Assembly (NCBI RefSeq): GCF_006716095.1
Contig: NZ_VFOK01000001.1
Location: 2,883,375 to 2,947,374 of the forward strand
DNA length: 64,000 nucleotides
Reading direction: 5' to 3'
Origin: Barrientosiimonas humi
Lineage (GTDB): Bacteria; Actinomycetota; Actinomycetes; Actinomycetales; Dermatophilaceae
The number at the start of each line of letters is the position of its first letter. The first letter of the stretch is position 1. A program made the position numbers and the translations under genes. The notes under the pieces were generated by a model. That model saw only the letters and a program-made list of their open reading frames with translations, was not told the origin of the DNA and made no database searches. This document shows, one piece after another, positions 16,835 through 25,083 of the stretch.

Positions 16835-18486
16835 CAGAAGCTCCCCAACGAGCCCACGCGCAGCCGCTCCACGACGCCCATGATGACCACCGTCACGAGC
16901 GCGAGCAGCACCGACGCGGCCAGCGCCATGCCGAAGTTGTCGCCGCCGGGGCGCCCGATCAGTGTGTAGATCACCACCGGGAGCGTCGGCCGCTCCGGCC
17001 GCGCGAGGAAGCTCGTCGCGCCGAACTCCCCCAGCGACACCGCCATCGCGAACCCGGTCGCCGCGAGCAGCGGGCGCCACACGACCGGCAGGTCGACGCT
17101 CAGCCACGCGCGCACCGGGCCGGCACCGAGCGAGGCCGCCGCCTCGCGCTGGCGCGGGTCGAGCGAGCGCAGCACCGGCGCGAGCGTGCGCACCACCAGC
17201 GGCAGCGCCACCATCGCCTGCGCGATCGGCACCAGCACCGGCGAGCTGCGCAGGTCGAGCGGCGGCCGGTCGAGGGTGATGAGGAAGCCGAATCCGACGG
17301 TGACCGCGGAGATCCCGAGCGGCAGCATGAACGTCGCGTCGAGCGCCCCCAGCGCCCGTCGACCGCGCGGCGTCGCCGGCCGCCGCGAGACGACGACCGC
17401 CACGAGCACCCCGAGCAGCATCGCGAGCAGCGTGGCGTCGATGGCCGTGCGCCACGAGTTCGCCATCGCCTGGGTGACCGGCACGAGCAGCGCGTCGGTC
17501 GCCTCGGGCGCCGCGAGCTGGCGGTAGTTGTGCAGCGACCACGCCCCGTCGATGCGCAGCGAGCGCACCACCAGGGTGAGGATCGGGGTGAGCAGGAAGG
17601 CGACCGCCGCCACCGTGAGAGCGACCGGCAGCGCGTCCGCCCGCGCCGGGCGACGAGGCGAGCCGGTGCGCGCGACCCGCGAGAGCACGCGCTCGCGGCG
17701 GGTGCGGGCGGCCTCGGTCAGGCCGAGCAGGGCCAGCACCGCCACCAGCTGCAGCAGGCTGAGCACGGCCGCCGCCTGCAGGTCGAGGAAGTTCGCGGTG
17801 AGCAGGTAGATCTCGGTCTCGATCGTGCTGTAGCGCAGCCCGCCCAGCACCAGCACGACGCCGAAAGCCGTTGAGCAGAAAAGGAACACGACGCTCGTGG
17901 CGCTCAGGATCGACGGCAGCAGCGCCGGCAGGGTGACCGTGCGGAAGACCTGCGCCGGGCTGGCGCCGAGCGCCGCCGCGGCTTCCTCGGCGCGCGGGTC
18001 GAGGCTCTCCCACATGCCGCCGACGGTGCGCACCACCACCGCGAGGTTGAAGAAGATCAGGGCCAGCAGGATCGCCACCCACGACCCGTCGAGACCGAGG
18101 AACCCCAGCGGCCCCGACGGCGCGAGCAGCGTGCGGAACGCGACACCCACCACCACGGTCGGCAGCACGAACGGCATCACCACGAGCGCGCGGAGCACCC
18201 GCTGGCCGCGGAAGGACAACCGGTGCAAGACGTACGCCATCGGCACCCCGAGCAGCACCGTCACCGCCGTGCCGAGCCCCGCCAGCCACACCGTGAACCA
18301 CAGGACGCGCTGGGTGCGGCCCCGCCCCAGCACCTCCAGCGCCGAGCCGAGCGCCCACTGCCCCTCGGGCCGCAGCCCGCGCAGCGCCATGCCGCTGACC
18401 GGCACCACGAAGAAGATCGCGAGGAAGGCCAGCGGCACCAGGGCGGCCACGACGAGCGCCGCGCGCCCGACCCGGCGGGAGGTCAC
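16834..18486 (-). CDS. thiP: Thiamine ABC transporter permease (fused double permease)
   Basis: Permease of 550 residues, GTG start, with two tandem transmembrane permease domains of about six helices each. Each half has an EAA-type ATPase-docking loop: DPRAEEAAAALGASPAQVFR (about 155-175) and DPRQREAAASLGAGPVRAWL (about 440-460). This fused layout is typical of ThiP and of FbpB-type iron permeases. It starts 19 bases after the lipoprotein gene and ends overlapping the ATPase start. Confidence 0.87.
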   Translation of the reverse strand: MTSRRVGRAALVVAALVPLAFLAIFFVVPVSGMALRGLRPEGQWALGSALEVLGRGRTQRVLWFTVWLAGLGTAVTVLLGVPMAYVLHRLSFRGQRVLRALVVMPFVLPTVVVGVAFRTLLAPSGPLGFLGLDGSWVAILLALIFFNLAVVVRTVGGMWESLDPRAEEAAAALGASPAQVFRTVTLPALLPSILSATSVVFLFCSTAFGVVLVLGGLRYSTIETEIYLLTANFLDLQAAAVLSLLQLVAVLALLGLTEAARTRRERVLSRVARTGSPRRPARADALPVALTVAAVAFLLTPILTLVVRSLRIDGAWSLHNYRQLAAPEATDALLVPVTQAMANSWRTAIDATLLAMLLGVLVAVVVSRRPATPRGRRALGALDATFMLPLGISAVTVGFGFLITLDRPPLDLRSSPVLVPIAQAMVALPLVVRTLAPVLRSLDPRQREAAASLGAGPVRAWLSVDLPVVWRPLLAATGFAMAVSLGEFGATSFLARPERPTLPVVIYTLIGRPGGDNFGMALAASVLLALVTVVIMGVVERLRVGSLGSF

Positions 18487-18505
18487 GGGGTCGCTTCCGG
18501 GCGGG

Positions 18506-19633
18506 TCACTGCGAGGTGACGTCCTGCCAGGTCCGCAGCCAGCCCTGCCGCTTCGCCGCGATCTGCTTCGGGTCGACCTCGATCGGGTCGGTGGGCTGCT
18601 TGGCGAACGTGGCCCAGTCGGCGGGCAGCTCGACGCTGGAGTCGACCGGGAAGACGTACATCGCCTCGGGCAGCGCCGCCTGGAACTGCTTGCCGACCAT
18701 CCAGTCGACCAGCGCCCTGGCGCCGGCCGGGTTCTTCGCGCCCTTGAGCACGCCGGCGTACTCGACCTGCCGGAAGCAGGTGTTCAGCAGCGCCTTCGTC
18801 GTCGACCTCCCGCCGCTCACGGTGAACGCGGGCGAGGTGTCGTAGGACCACACGATCGGCCGGTCGCCCTTGCCCTCGCCCTGGGTGAAGTCGACGTTGT
18901 AGGCGTCCTCCCAGCCGCTGGTGATCTTGGCGCCGTTGGCCACGAGCTTCTTCCAGTAGTCCTGCCAGCCGGGGTCGCCGTACTTCCCGACCGTCGCGAG
19001 CAGCATCGCGAGGCCCGGCGAGCTGGTGGGCGCACCCGGCGTGACGAACAGGTTCTTGTACTCCGGCTTCAGCAGGTCATCGAAGCTGTTCGGCGGCGCG
19101 ACGTTGCGCTTGTCGAACCAGGTGGTGTCGACGTTGACGCAGGTGCTCGCGTTGTCGACCGGCGTGAGCTGGCGCGCGCCGGCCGCGTCGGGGAGGGCGT
19201 ACGTCTTCGCGCTGGCCGGCAGGGCCTGCGGGCTGTAGTCCTCGAGGACTCCGGCCGACGTCACGCGCGAGGCGAAGGTGTTGTCGACGCCGAAGACGAC
19301 GTCGCCGAGGGGCGAGCCCTTGGTCAGCACGAGCTTGTTCGCGAGCTCGCCGGCGTCGCCGCTCTGGCTGATCTTCACGGTGTAGCCGGTGTCCTTGGTG
19401 AAGGCCGCCTGCAGCTCCTTCGACATCGCGAACGAGCCGTGCGTGACCAGCGTGACCGTCTTGTTCGCCGGGCTGGCCGCGGCGCCGGACGAGCCGGAGG
19501 CCGCACCGGACGAGCCCGCCGCGCTCGGGGAGTCGGCGCTGCCGGAGCCGCCGGACTCGCCGCCGCCGAGGGAGCAGCCCGCGAGGGCGATGGTGCTGAG
19601 TGCGGCCGTGGCCGCGAGGGTCCTGCGTCGCAT
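18506..19633 (-). CDS. thiB: Thiamine ABC transporter substrate-binding lipoprotein
   Basis: Lipoprotein of 375 residues that captures thiamine outside the membrane. The signal peptide ends in lipobox LAGC (Cys near 20), followed by a Gly/Ser/Ala tether to about 57. The binding domain has the ThiB-like start VTLVTHGSFAMSKELQAAF and later GDVVFGVDNTFASR and SPGLAMLLATVGKYG. The ATG has AAGGAGAGG 6-7 bases upstream. A TPP riboswitch ends about 62 bases before the start, the strongest evidence for the substrate. Confidence 0.9.
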   Translation of the reverse strand: MRRRTLAATAALSTIALAGCSLGGGESGGSGSADSPSAAGSSGAASGSSGAAASPANKTVTLVTHGSFAMSKELQAAFTKDTGYTVKISQSGDAGELANKLVLTKGSPLGDVVFGVDNTFASRVTSAGVLEDYSPQALPASAKTYALPDAAGARQLTPVDNASTCVNVDTTWFDKRNVAPPNSFDDLLKPEYKNLFVTPGAPTSSPGLAMLLATVGKYGDPGWQDYWKKLVANGAKITSGWEDAYNVDFTQGEGKGDRPIVWSYDTSPAFTVSGGRSTTKALLNTCFRQVEYAGVLKGAKNPAGARALVDWMVGKQFQAALPEAMYVFPVDSSVELPADWATFAKQPTDPIEVDPKQIAAKRQGWLRTWQDVTSQ

Positions 19634-19695
19634 GACGTCCTCTCCTTGTTGCGAAGAGGGGTCTCGTCCACCGTGGCGGGTGGACGGGAGAACTC

Positions 19696-19780
19696 GACTT
19701 CCTCCACCGGTGCTAACCGGGTCAGGTTCGAGGGTCTGCGGCTGGGCCGCACTCTCAGCGCTCGGGTGCGCTCCCCTGTC
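19696..19780 (-). promoter_or_regulatory. TPP riboswitch (THI element) upstream of thiBPQ
   Basis: Read on the minus strand, the segment carries the conserved aptamer blocks in order: GGGGAGC, GCTGAGAGTGCGG, CCGCAGACCCTCGAACCTGA, CCGGTTAGCACCGG and GGAGGAAGTC. The GAC...GTC ends close helix P1. The leader between it and thiB holds a hairpin GTCCACC/GGTGGAC (19666-19672 with 19679-19685). It also holds CCTCT (complement of 19655-19659) that can pair with AGAGG of the ribosome site. That suggests translational shut-off when TPP binds; the aptamer is certain by sequence, the mechanism is inferred. Confidence 0.95.
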
Positions 19781-19871
19781 GTCCCCTCGACGGTACACGT
19801 CGGCTCGTGAAAGGCTCGACCCAGTCGATTCCCCGGCCGCCGTGCGCGGCCACGAGCGAAGGCAGGTGCCC

Positions 19872-20171
19872 ATGGGCAACGCGGTGTGGAAGGTGCTGGC
19901 GATCGTCTCCGGAGTCGTCGGCGCGCGAGTGGCGAAGGCAGCGAGCGACGGCACCTGGAAGGCCGCCACCGGCGGCAAGCCCCCGGCCAACCCGGCCGAC
20001 CCCGACGTGTCGTGGAAGGAGGCCGCCGTCTTCGCGATCGTCTCCGGCGCGATCATGGGCGTCGCGCGCATGGTCGCCCAGAAGCAGGCCGCGCACTTCT
20101 ACACCAAGTCCGCCGGCCACCCGCCGGAGGCGCTCAAGGCCGACCTGCAGGGCAAGGCGAAGGCGAAGTAG
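19872..20171 (+). CDS. DUF4235 family small membrane protein
   Basis: Protein of 99 residues with two hydrophobic segments (VWKVLAIVSGVVGARVAKAA, about 5-24, and AAVFAIVSGAIMGVARMVAQ, about 50-70) separated by a Pro/Asp loop and followed by a Lys-rich tail. This matches DUF4235 proteins common in actinobacteria, whose function is unknown. It begins about 90 bases from the riboswitch on the opposite strand and ends at a strong terminator palindrome. Confidence 0.82.
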   Translation: MGNAVWKVLAIVSGVVGARVAKAASDGTWKAATGGKPPANPADPDVSWKEAAVFAIVSGAIMGVARMVAQKQAAHFYTKSAGHPPEALKADLQGKAKAK

Positions 20172-20188
20172 CAAGCGGCTACCTCACC

Positions 20189-20234
20189 AATGATCGAGGC
20201 GTACAGGCATGCCTGTACGCCTCGATCATTTTTT
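20189..20234 (+). terminator. Perfect 42-bp palindrome plus T-tract (family A, copy 1)
   Basis: Bases 20189-20230 form a perfect palindrome centred on GGCATGCC (left arm AATGATCGAGGCGTACAGGC). The run of T ending at 20234 makes it a textbook intrinsic terminator for DUF4235. The opposite strand carries only a two-base A/T start, so it is weaker for the convergent ankyrin gene. A second member of the family is at 35516. Confidence 0.92.
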
Positions 20235-20249
20235 GCGGTGCGAGCAGAG

Positions 20250-20636
20250 TCAGGGGATGAGGTCGCCCCGGCCGAACATCTGCGCCGTCTCGCGCGCCGA
20301 GGGCGACCCGAGCTCGACGTCGGCGCCGGCGTCGAGCAGCAGCCACACGATGGTGTCCTCGCCCTTGAACACCGCGCCGGCGAGCGGCGACTGACCGCGG
20401 TCGTTCAGCCGGTTCACGTCGGCGCCGCGCTCGAGCAGCGCGGTCACCACCGCGGCCTGCCCGTGGTAGGCGGCCAGCATGAGCAGGGTGTTGCCCGAGG
20501 AGTCGGTGAGGTTCACCGGCACGCCCTGGTCGACGTACGCCCCGAGCCGGACGGCGTCGCCGTCGCGGGCGAAGTCGAAGCAGGCGTGGGCGACCTCGAC
20601 GAGTCGAGGGTCCATCGCGCCGCTGGCGGAAGTCAT
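20250..20636 (-). CDS. Ankyrin repeat protein
   Basis: Protein of 128 residues made of about three ankyrin repeats: GVPVNLTDSSGNTLLMLAAY (about 39-58), GADVNRLNDRGQSPLAGAVF (about 72-91) and GADVELGSPSARETAQMF. It has no signal peptide, so it is probably a cytoplasmic protein-binding module. Partner unknown. It lies just downstream of the Lrp-type regulator in the same direction (25-bp gap) and may be co-transcribed with it. Confidence 0.88.
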   Translation of the reverse strand: MTSASGAMDPRLVEVAHACFDFARDGDAVRLGAYVDQGVPVNLTDSSGNTLLMLAAYHGQAAVVTALLERGADVNRLNDRGQSPLAGAVFKGEDTIVWLLLDAGADVELGSPSARETAQMFGRGDLIP

Positions 20637-20661
20637 GCGGCGATCGTAGATGAGGTCTGCC

Positions 20662-21204
20662 TTACTTCCCAGTCGGGAGGGCTGCCCAGTCCGGTCCGGG
20701 GCCGCGGATCTCCTCGAACGCCAGCCAGGTGCGCGTCGCCGTGACGCCCTTGATCGCCTGGATGCGGTCGAGCACGAGCGTGCGCAGCGTCGTGTTGTCG
20801 GGCGCGTGCACCAGCACCAGCGCGTCGAACTCCGAGGCCAGCAGCGCGACCGAGTCGACGAACGGCAGCTGCTGCAGCTCCGCCGACACCGCGCGCCAGG
20901 TGTTCTGCTCCATGTTGATCGAGACGTACGCCGTCGTGCCCAGCCCCACCCGCACCGGGTCGATGCGCGCGCTGAACCCGGTGATCGCGCCCTGCTCGAG
21001 GAGCCGGTCGAGGCGTGCGTACGCGTTCGCCCGGCTGATGTGCAGCCGCTCGGCGAGCGTGCGCACCGACGTGCGGGCGTCGTCCACGAGCGCGGCGATG
21101 ATCGCCCGGTCGGTGTCGTCGAGCGGGCGCGGCGGGGCCGACCGTCCAGCCTGCCGGTCAGGTTCGCGCCTCGCATTGGACGTCTTGCGCTGCTTGGTCG
21201 CCAT
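20662..21204 (-). CDS. Lrp/AsnC family regulator (probable BkdR)
   Basis: Regulator of 180 residues. After a basic, disordered N-terminus (about 1-26) comes the AsnC-type helix-turn-helix: LDDTDRAIIAALVDDARTSV and LAERLHISRANAYARLDRLL. A C-terminal RAM-type effector domain follows (TAYVSINMEQNTWRAV... LPFVDSVALLASEFDALVLV). It is divergent from the branched-chain 2-oxoacid dehydrogenase genes with only 69 bases between starts, the classic BkdR arrangement. Control of that operon in response to a branched-chain amino acid is inferred. Confidence 0.88.
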   Translation of the reverse strand: MATKQRKTSNARREPDRQAGRSAPPRPLDDTDRAIIAALVDDARTSVRTLAERLHISRANAYARLDRLLEQGAITGFSARIDPVRVGLGTTAYVSINMEQNTWRAVSAELQQLPFVDSVALLASEFDALVLVHAPDNTTLRTLVLDRIQAIKGVTATRTWLAFEEIRGPGPDWAALPTGK

Positions 21205-21222
21205 GCTGAGCAGTATGTCTCG

Positions 21223-21240
21223 CAAACCTCGGTGGGTTTG
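21223..21240. promoter_or_regulatory. Candidate Lrp/BkdR operator
   Basis: CAAACC and GGTTTG form a dyad with a 6-bp spacer in the 69-bp divergent gap between the Lrp gene and bkdA. It is the only clear dyad there. Binding is inferred from position. Confidence 0.5.
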
Positions 21241-21273
21241 AGCCATTCGCCGCGCGCGAGGGACGATGGTGTG

Positions 21274-22410
21274 ATGGAGACCACAGTGGCCGGAGCGCCT
21301 CCGACAGACCTCCCGACCGACGTCGCGGCGCTGCTGCCCTCCCCCGTGCCGGTGCAGCTGCTCGACGCCCACGGCGCGGCCGGCCGAGAGAGCCACGGTG
21401 ACTACGCGATGCCGTCCGACGAGCGACTGCTCGAGGTCTGGCGGCGCATGGTGCTCGGCCGCCGGCTCGACATCCAGTGCACCGCGCTGACCAAGCAGGG
21501 GCGCCTCGCGGTCTATCCCAGCTCGCGCGGCCAGGAGGCCTGCCAGGTCGGTGCGGTGCTCGGCATCACCGAGCGCGACTGGATGTTCCCGACCTATCGC
21601 GAGTCGGTGGCGCTGTTCACCCGCGGCATCGACCCGGTCGAGGCGCTGTCGCTGCTGCGCGGCGACGCGCACTGCGGCTACGACCCGACGGCGCACAAGA
21701 CCGCGCCGCAGTGCACGCCGCTGTCGACCCAGCTGGTGCACGCGGCGGGCGCGGCCTACGGCGAGCGGCGGCGGGGCAGCGACGCGGTCGCCATGGCGTT
21801 CATCGGCGACGGCGCCACCAGCGAGGGCGACTTCCACGAGGCGCTCAACTTCGCGGCGGTCTTCCGGGCGCCGGTGATCTTCTTCGTGCAGAACAACAAG
21901 TACGCCATCTCCGTGCCGCTGGCGAAGCAGAGCAAGGCGCCGTCGCTGGCGTACAAGGGGATCGGGTACGGCATCCGCAGCGAGCAGGTCGACGGCAACG
22001 ACCCGGCCGCGGTGCTCGCGGTGGTCGACGCGGCCGTCGAGCACGCGCGCGCCGGGCACGGGCCGTTCCTCGTCGAGGCGCACACCTACCGGCTCGACGC
22101 CCACACCAACGCCGACGACGCCACCCGATACCGCCAGGCCGACGAGGTGACCGAGTGGCTGGCGAAGGACCCGATCGCCCGGCTGCAGGCGTACCTCGAG
22201 GGCCGGGGCGTGGTCGACCAGGCGCTGGTGGAGGAGACCGACGCCGAGGGCGAGCGGCTCGCGACCGACCTGCGCGACCGGATGAACGTCGACCCGGTCG
22301 TCGACCCGGCGACGCTCTTCGACCACGTCTACGCCGAGCCGACGCCCCAGCTGCGCGAGCAGCGCGCGATGGTGCTCGACGAGCTCGCCGCCGAGGGAGG
22401 CGACCACTGA
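21274..22410 (+). CDS. bkdA: Branched-chain 2-oxoacid dehydrogenase E1 alpha subunit
   Basis: Thiamine-pyrophosphate-dependent E1 alpha subunit of 378 residues. With E1 beta it decarboxylates 2-oxo acids from Val, Leu and Ile. The TPP/Mg motif GDGATSEGDFHEALN is near 178-192, and the phosphorylation-loop-like segment LDAHTNADDATRYR near 274. The N-terminal PVQLLDAHG and the FPTYRESVALFTRG segment are usual for this branch. A pyruvate-specific complex is possible, but the Lrp neighbour favours branched-chain substrates. The stop overlaps the next ATG by one base. Confidence 0.87.
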   Translation: METTVAGAPPTDLPTDVAALLPSPVPVQLLDAHGAAGRESHGDYAMPSDERLLEVWRRMVLGRRLDIQCTALTKQGRLAVYPSSRGQEACQVGAVLGITERDWMFPTYRESVALFTRGIDPVEALSLLRGDAHCGYDPTAHKTAPQCTPLSTQLVHAAGAAYGERRRGSDAVAMAFIGDGATSEGDFHEALNFAAVFRAPVIFFVQNNKYAISVPLAKQSKAPSLAYKGIGYGIRSEQVDGNDPAAVLAVVDAAVEHARAGHGPFLVEAHTYRLDAHTNADDATRYRQADEVTEWLAKDPIARLQAYLEGRGVVDQALVEETDAEGERLATDLRDRMNVDPVVDPATLFDHVYAEPTPQLREQRAMVLDELAAEGGDH

Positions 22411-23423
22411 TGGCCGACGTCACGATGAGCAAGGCGCTCAACCAGGCGCTGCGCGACGCGATGGCCGCCGACGACGACGTGCTGATGTTCGGCGAGGACG
22501 TCGGCACGCTCGGCGGCGTCTTCCGGATCACCGACGGGCTCGCCAGCGACCTCGGCGACGACCGCTGCTTCGACACCCCGCTCGCCGAGTCGGGCATCGT
22601 CGGGTTCGCGATCGGCATGTGCCTCACCGGTTTTCGGCCGGTGGTGGAGATGCAGTTCGACGCGTTCGCCTACCCCGCGTTCGAGCAGATCACCTCGCAC
22701 GTCGCCAAGCTGCGCAACCGCACGCAGGGCCGCGTCGGGCTTCCGATGGTCATCCGGGTGCCGTACGCCGGGGGCATCGGCGGCGTGGAGCACCACTGCG
22801 ACTCCAGCGAGGGCTACTACGCCCACACGCCGGGGCTGAAGGTCGTCACCCCGTCGACGCCGGCCGACGCCTACAGCCTCCTGCGCGCGTCGATCGCCGA
22901 CCCCGACCCGGTCGTGTTCATGGAGCCGAAGGTGCTCTATTGGTCCAAGCAGGACGTCGAGCTGCCGGTGGAGACCGAGCCGATCGGGCGAGCAGCGGTG
23001 CGCCGCAACGGAACTGACGTGACGATCGTGACGTACGGCCCGTCCGTGCCGACCGCGATGAAGGCCGCCGAGGCCGCTGCCGAGGAGGGCTGGGACGTCG
23101 AGGTGGTCGACCTGCGCACGATCGTGCCGTTCGACGACGAGACCGTGGTCGAGTCGGTGCGCCGCACCGGCCGCTGCGTGGTCGTGTCGGAGGCACAAGG
23201 CTTCGCCGGCGTCGCCGGCGAGGTCGCCGCGCGGGTGACCGAGCGCTGCTTCCACTCCCTCGCGGCTCCCGTCCTGCGGGTGAGTGGGCTCGACATCCCT
23301 TATCCCGCACCGAAGCTCGAGCACACCTACCTGCCGGGCGTCGACCGCATCCTCGACGCGATCGCGCGGCTGCAGTGGGACGACGAGCCGGACCGTACGT
23401 TCGAGCCGGCGGCGTCCGCATGA
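22410..23423 (+). CDS. bkdB: Branched-chain 2-oxoacid dehydrogenase E1 beta subunit
   Basis: E1 beta subunit of 337 residues, the usual length. It shows MSKALNQALRDAM at the start, the GEDVGTLGGVFRITDGL loop (about 31-47), DTPLAESGIVGFAIGMCLTG (about 58-77) and the TPP-contacting QFDAFAYPAFEQI (about 86-98). A C-terminal transketolase domain includes VVDLRTIVPFDDETV. It is translationally coupled to both neighbours (TGATG before, ATGA after). Confidence 0.9.
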   Translation: MADVTMSKALNQALRDAMAADDDVLMFGEDVGTLGGVFRITDGLASDLGDDRCFDTPLAESGIVGFAIGMCLTGFRPVVEMQFDAFAYPAFEQITSHVAKLRNRTQGRVGLPMVIRVPYAGGIGGVEHHCDSSEGYYAHTPGLKVVTPSTPADAYSLLRASIADPDPVVFMEPKVLYWSKQDVELPVETEPIGRAAVRRNGTDVTIVTYGPSVPTAMKAAEAAAEEGWDVEVVDLRTIVPFDDETVVESVRRTGRCVVVSEAQGFAGVAGEVAARVTERCFHSLAAPVLRVSGLDIPYPAPKLEHTYLPGVDRILDAIARLQWDDEPDRTFEPAASA

Positions 23424-25036
23424 GCGCCTCAAGCCGGTCGAGCAGCGGCCAGGCGCCCACCCCACGCCGGTCGAGCAGCGGCGAGGCGCTGGCCGAGCCG
23501 CGTATCGAGACCCCTGACGCCAAGGTCTTCGCCCTCCCCGACCTGGGCGAAGGACTGACCGAGGCCGAGATCGTCGAGTGGCTGGTCGAGGAGGGCGACG
23601 AGATCACCGTCGACCAGCCGGTCGTGGTGGTCGAGACCGCCAAGGCGACGGTCGACGTGCCGTGCCCGTTCGCCGGCCGGCTCACCACCCGGCACGGCGC
23701 CGCCGGCGAGGTCGTGCAGGTGGGTGCTCCGCTGGTCACCGTCGGCGCGGCCGACGCCGAGCCCGCGATGGCCGGCGCCAGGCAGTACCGCGAGGAGGAG
23801 CGCGCCGGCGTCGACCCCGCGCAGGCGCCGCGCGAGGCGGCCACCGAGCCGAACGGCGCTGACGCGCAAGAGGGTTCGGGCGCGGTGCTGATCGGTTACG
23901 GCACCGGGTCGGGCCACGGCGCCGGGTCGGCGTCCCGCCGCGCCCGCCGCGCCAGCACCCGACGCGCGTCGAGTGGCCCCCGCTCGTCGAGTGCCGGCGA
24001 GGCGCTAGCCGAGCCGGTGTATCGAGACGACGCGGGTCTCGATACGGCCTCCGCTAGCGCTCCGGCCTACTCGACCAGCATGGGTGACTCGGCCAGCGTG
24101 GACGACCCGACCAGCGTGGACGAGCCGACCGCCGTGCGGGTCATCTCCCCCATCGTGCGGCGGCTGGCCCACGAGCACGGGGTCGACCTGGCGGCGCTGT
24201 CGCAGGCGCACGGTCACGGGGTGCTGCGGCGCGCCGACGTCGAGGCCGCGGCGCAGAGCAGCGCCGCCGCCCCTGGCTCCGTGGGCGCCGTCGCGGCTCC
24301 CGCTCCGGCGCCGACCCGCGCCACCGGGGCACGGTCCGGCGCGGGCGAGGAGCGCGTACCCCTCACCGGGGTGCGCCGCGCCATCGCCGAGAAGCTGAGC
24401 ACCAGCCGGCGCGAGATCCCCGACGCGACGACCTGGGTCGACGCCGACGCCACCGGACTGCTGGCGGCGAAGGACGAGCTGCGAAAGGCGTACCCCGACA
24501 GCGGGATCGGCGTCCTCGCCCTGCTCGCCCGGATCTGCGTCTCGGCGCTGCGGCGCTTCCCCGAGCTGAACGCGAGCGTCGACGTCGAGGCGCAGGAGAT
24601 CGTGCGGCACGGCGCGATCAACCTGGGCTTCGCCGCGCAGTCGCCGCGCGGTCTCGTGGTGCCCGTGGTGCACGACGCGCACGAGCTGACGACGCGCGAG
24701 CTGGCCGCGGCGCTGCGCGACCTGACCGCCGGCGCGCGCGAGGGCAGCCTGTCGCCCGCGCAGCTGACGGGCGGCACGTTCACGCTGAACAACTACGGCG
24801 TGTTCGGGGTCGACGGGTCGACGCCGATCATCAACCACCCGGAGGCCGCGATGATCGGCGTCGGGCGGATCATCGAGCGCCCCTGGGTGGTCGACCACGA
24901 GCTGGCGGTGCGGTCGGTGACGCAGATCGGGCTGACGTTCGACCACCGCGTGTGCGACGGCGGGTCGGCCGGGGGCTTCCTGCGCGCCATAGCCGATGGG
25001 GTGGAGCGACCGGTCGCGCTACTGGCCGACCTGTAG
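23420..25036 (+). CDS. bkdC: Branched-chain 2-oxoacid dehydrogenase E2 (dihydrolipoyl acyltransferase), with repeat-derived insertions
   Basis: Core acyltransferase of the complex, 538 residues. The lipoyl domain (about 33-110) carries Lys75 in VETAKATVDVP. The E1/E3-binding domain is at about 239-277 (ISPIVRRLAHEHGVDLAALS). The catalytic domain has VPLTGVRRAIAEKL and the active-site HRVCDGG (His509, Asp513). Two segments are unlike the family: residues 4-31 and about 183-234. They are translations of GTCGAG-family repeats in both orientations (SSRSSSG..., SSSAGEALAEP..., AYSTS). Both fall in flexible regions and keep the frame open. No E3 gene is nearby. Confidence 0.88.
   Translation: MSASSRSSSGQAPTPRRSSSGEALAEPRIETPDAKVFALPDLGEGLTEAEIVEWLVEEGDEITVDQPVVVVETAKATVDVPCPFAGRLTTRHGAAGEVVQVGAPLVTVGAADAEPAMAGARQYREEERAGVDPAQAPREAATEPNGADAQEGSGAVLIGYGTGSGHGAGSASRRARRASTRRASSGPRSSSAGEALAEPVYRDDAGLDTASASAPAYSTSMGDSASVDDPTSVDEPTAVRVISPIVRRLAHEHGVDLAALSQAHGHGVLRRADVEAAAQSSAAAPGSVGAVAAPAPAPTRATGARSGAGEERVPLTGVRRAIAEKLSTSRREIPDATTWVDADATGLLAAKDELRKAYPDSGIGVLALLARICVSALRRFPELNASVDVEAQEIVRHGAINLGFAAQSPRGLVVPVVHDAHELTTRELAAALRDLTAGAREGSLSPAQLTGGTFTLNNYGVFGVDGSTPIINHPEAAMIGVGRIIERPWVVDHELAVRSVTQIGLTFDHRVCDGGSAGGFLRAIADGVERPVALLADL
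23431..23513. repeat. GTCGAG repeat inside the E2 gene, N-terminal extension
   Basis: Contains a half copy (AAGCCGGTCGAGCAGCGGCC) and then a full variant copy from CCGGTCGAGCAGCGGCGAGG to CCGCGTATCGAGACC. It is in frame and encodes residues about 4-31 of the E2 protein. The usual TAG of the repeat reads CAG here, though TAG would be out of frame in any case. Confidence 0.85.
23967..24078. repeat. Paired opposite GTCGAG repeats inside the E2 gene, inter-domain linker
   Basis: A half copy (GCGTCGAGTGG, 23967) is followed by a forward copy from CTCGTCGAGTGCCGGCGAGG to GTATCGAGAC (about 23983-24027). Then comes an inverse copy from GGTCTCGATACGGCCT to CTACTCGACCAGCATGG (24035-24078). The pair forms a large inverted repeat in the coding sequence between the lipoyl and E1/E3-binding domains. 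Confidence 0.85.
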
Positions 25037-25083
25037 CCCTTCCTGGCACGATGCGGTCGGTAGTTCCCCGAACGGAGGAAGAC

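Noticed and set aside
15818-19633. Iron(III) importer FbpABC
   Set aside because: The domain layout would fit, but a complete TPP aptamer precedes the operon, so thiamine is far more likely.
20206-20394. Small open frames starting MPVRLD at the family A palindromes
   Set aside because: They begin inside the palindrome at its GCATGCC centre, run antisense to real genes, and resemble each other only because the repeat does.
23420-24120. Frameshift or misassembly in the E2 gene
   Set aside because: The frame stays open and joins conserved domains on both sides. The odd segments match a repeat family seen elsewhere, which explains them better.
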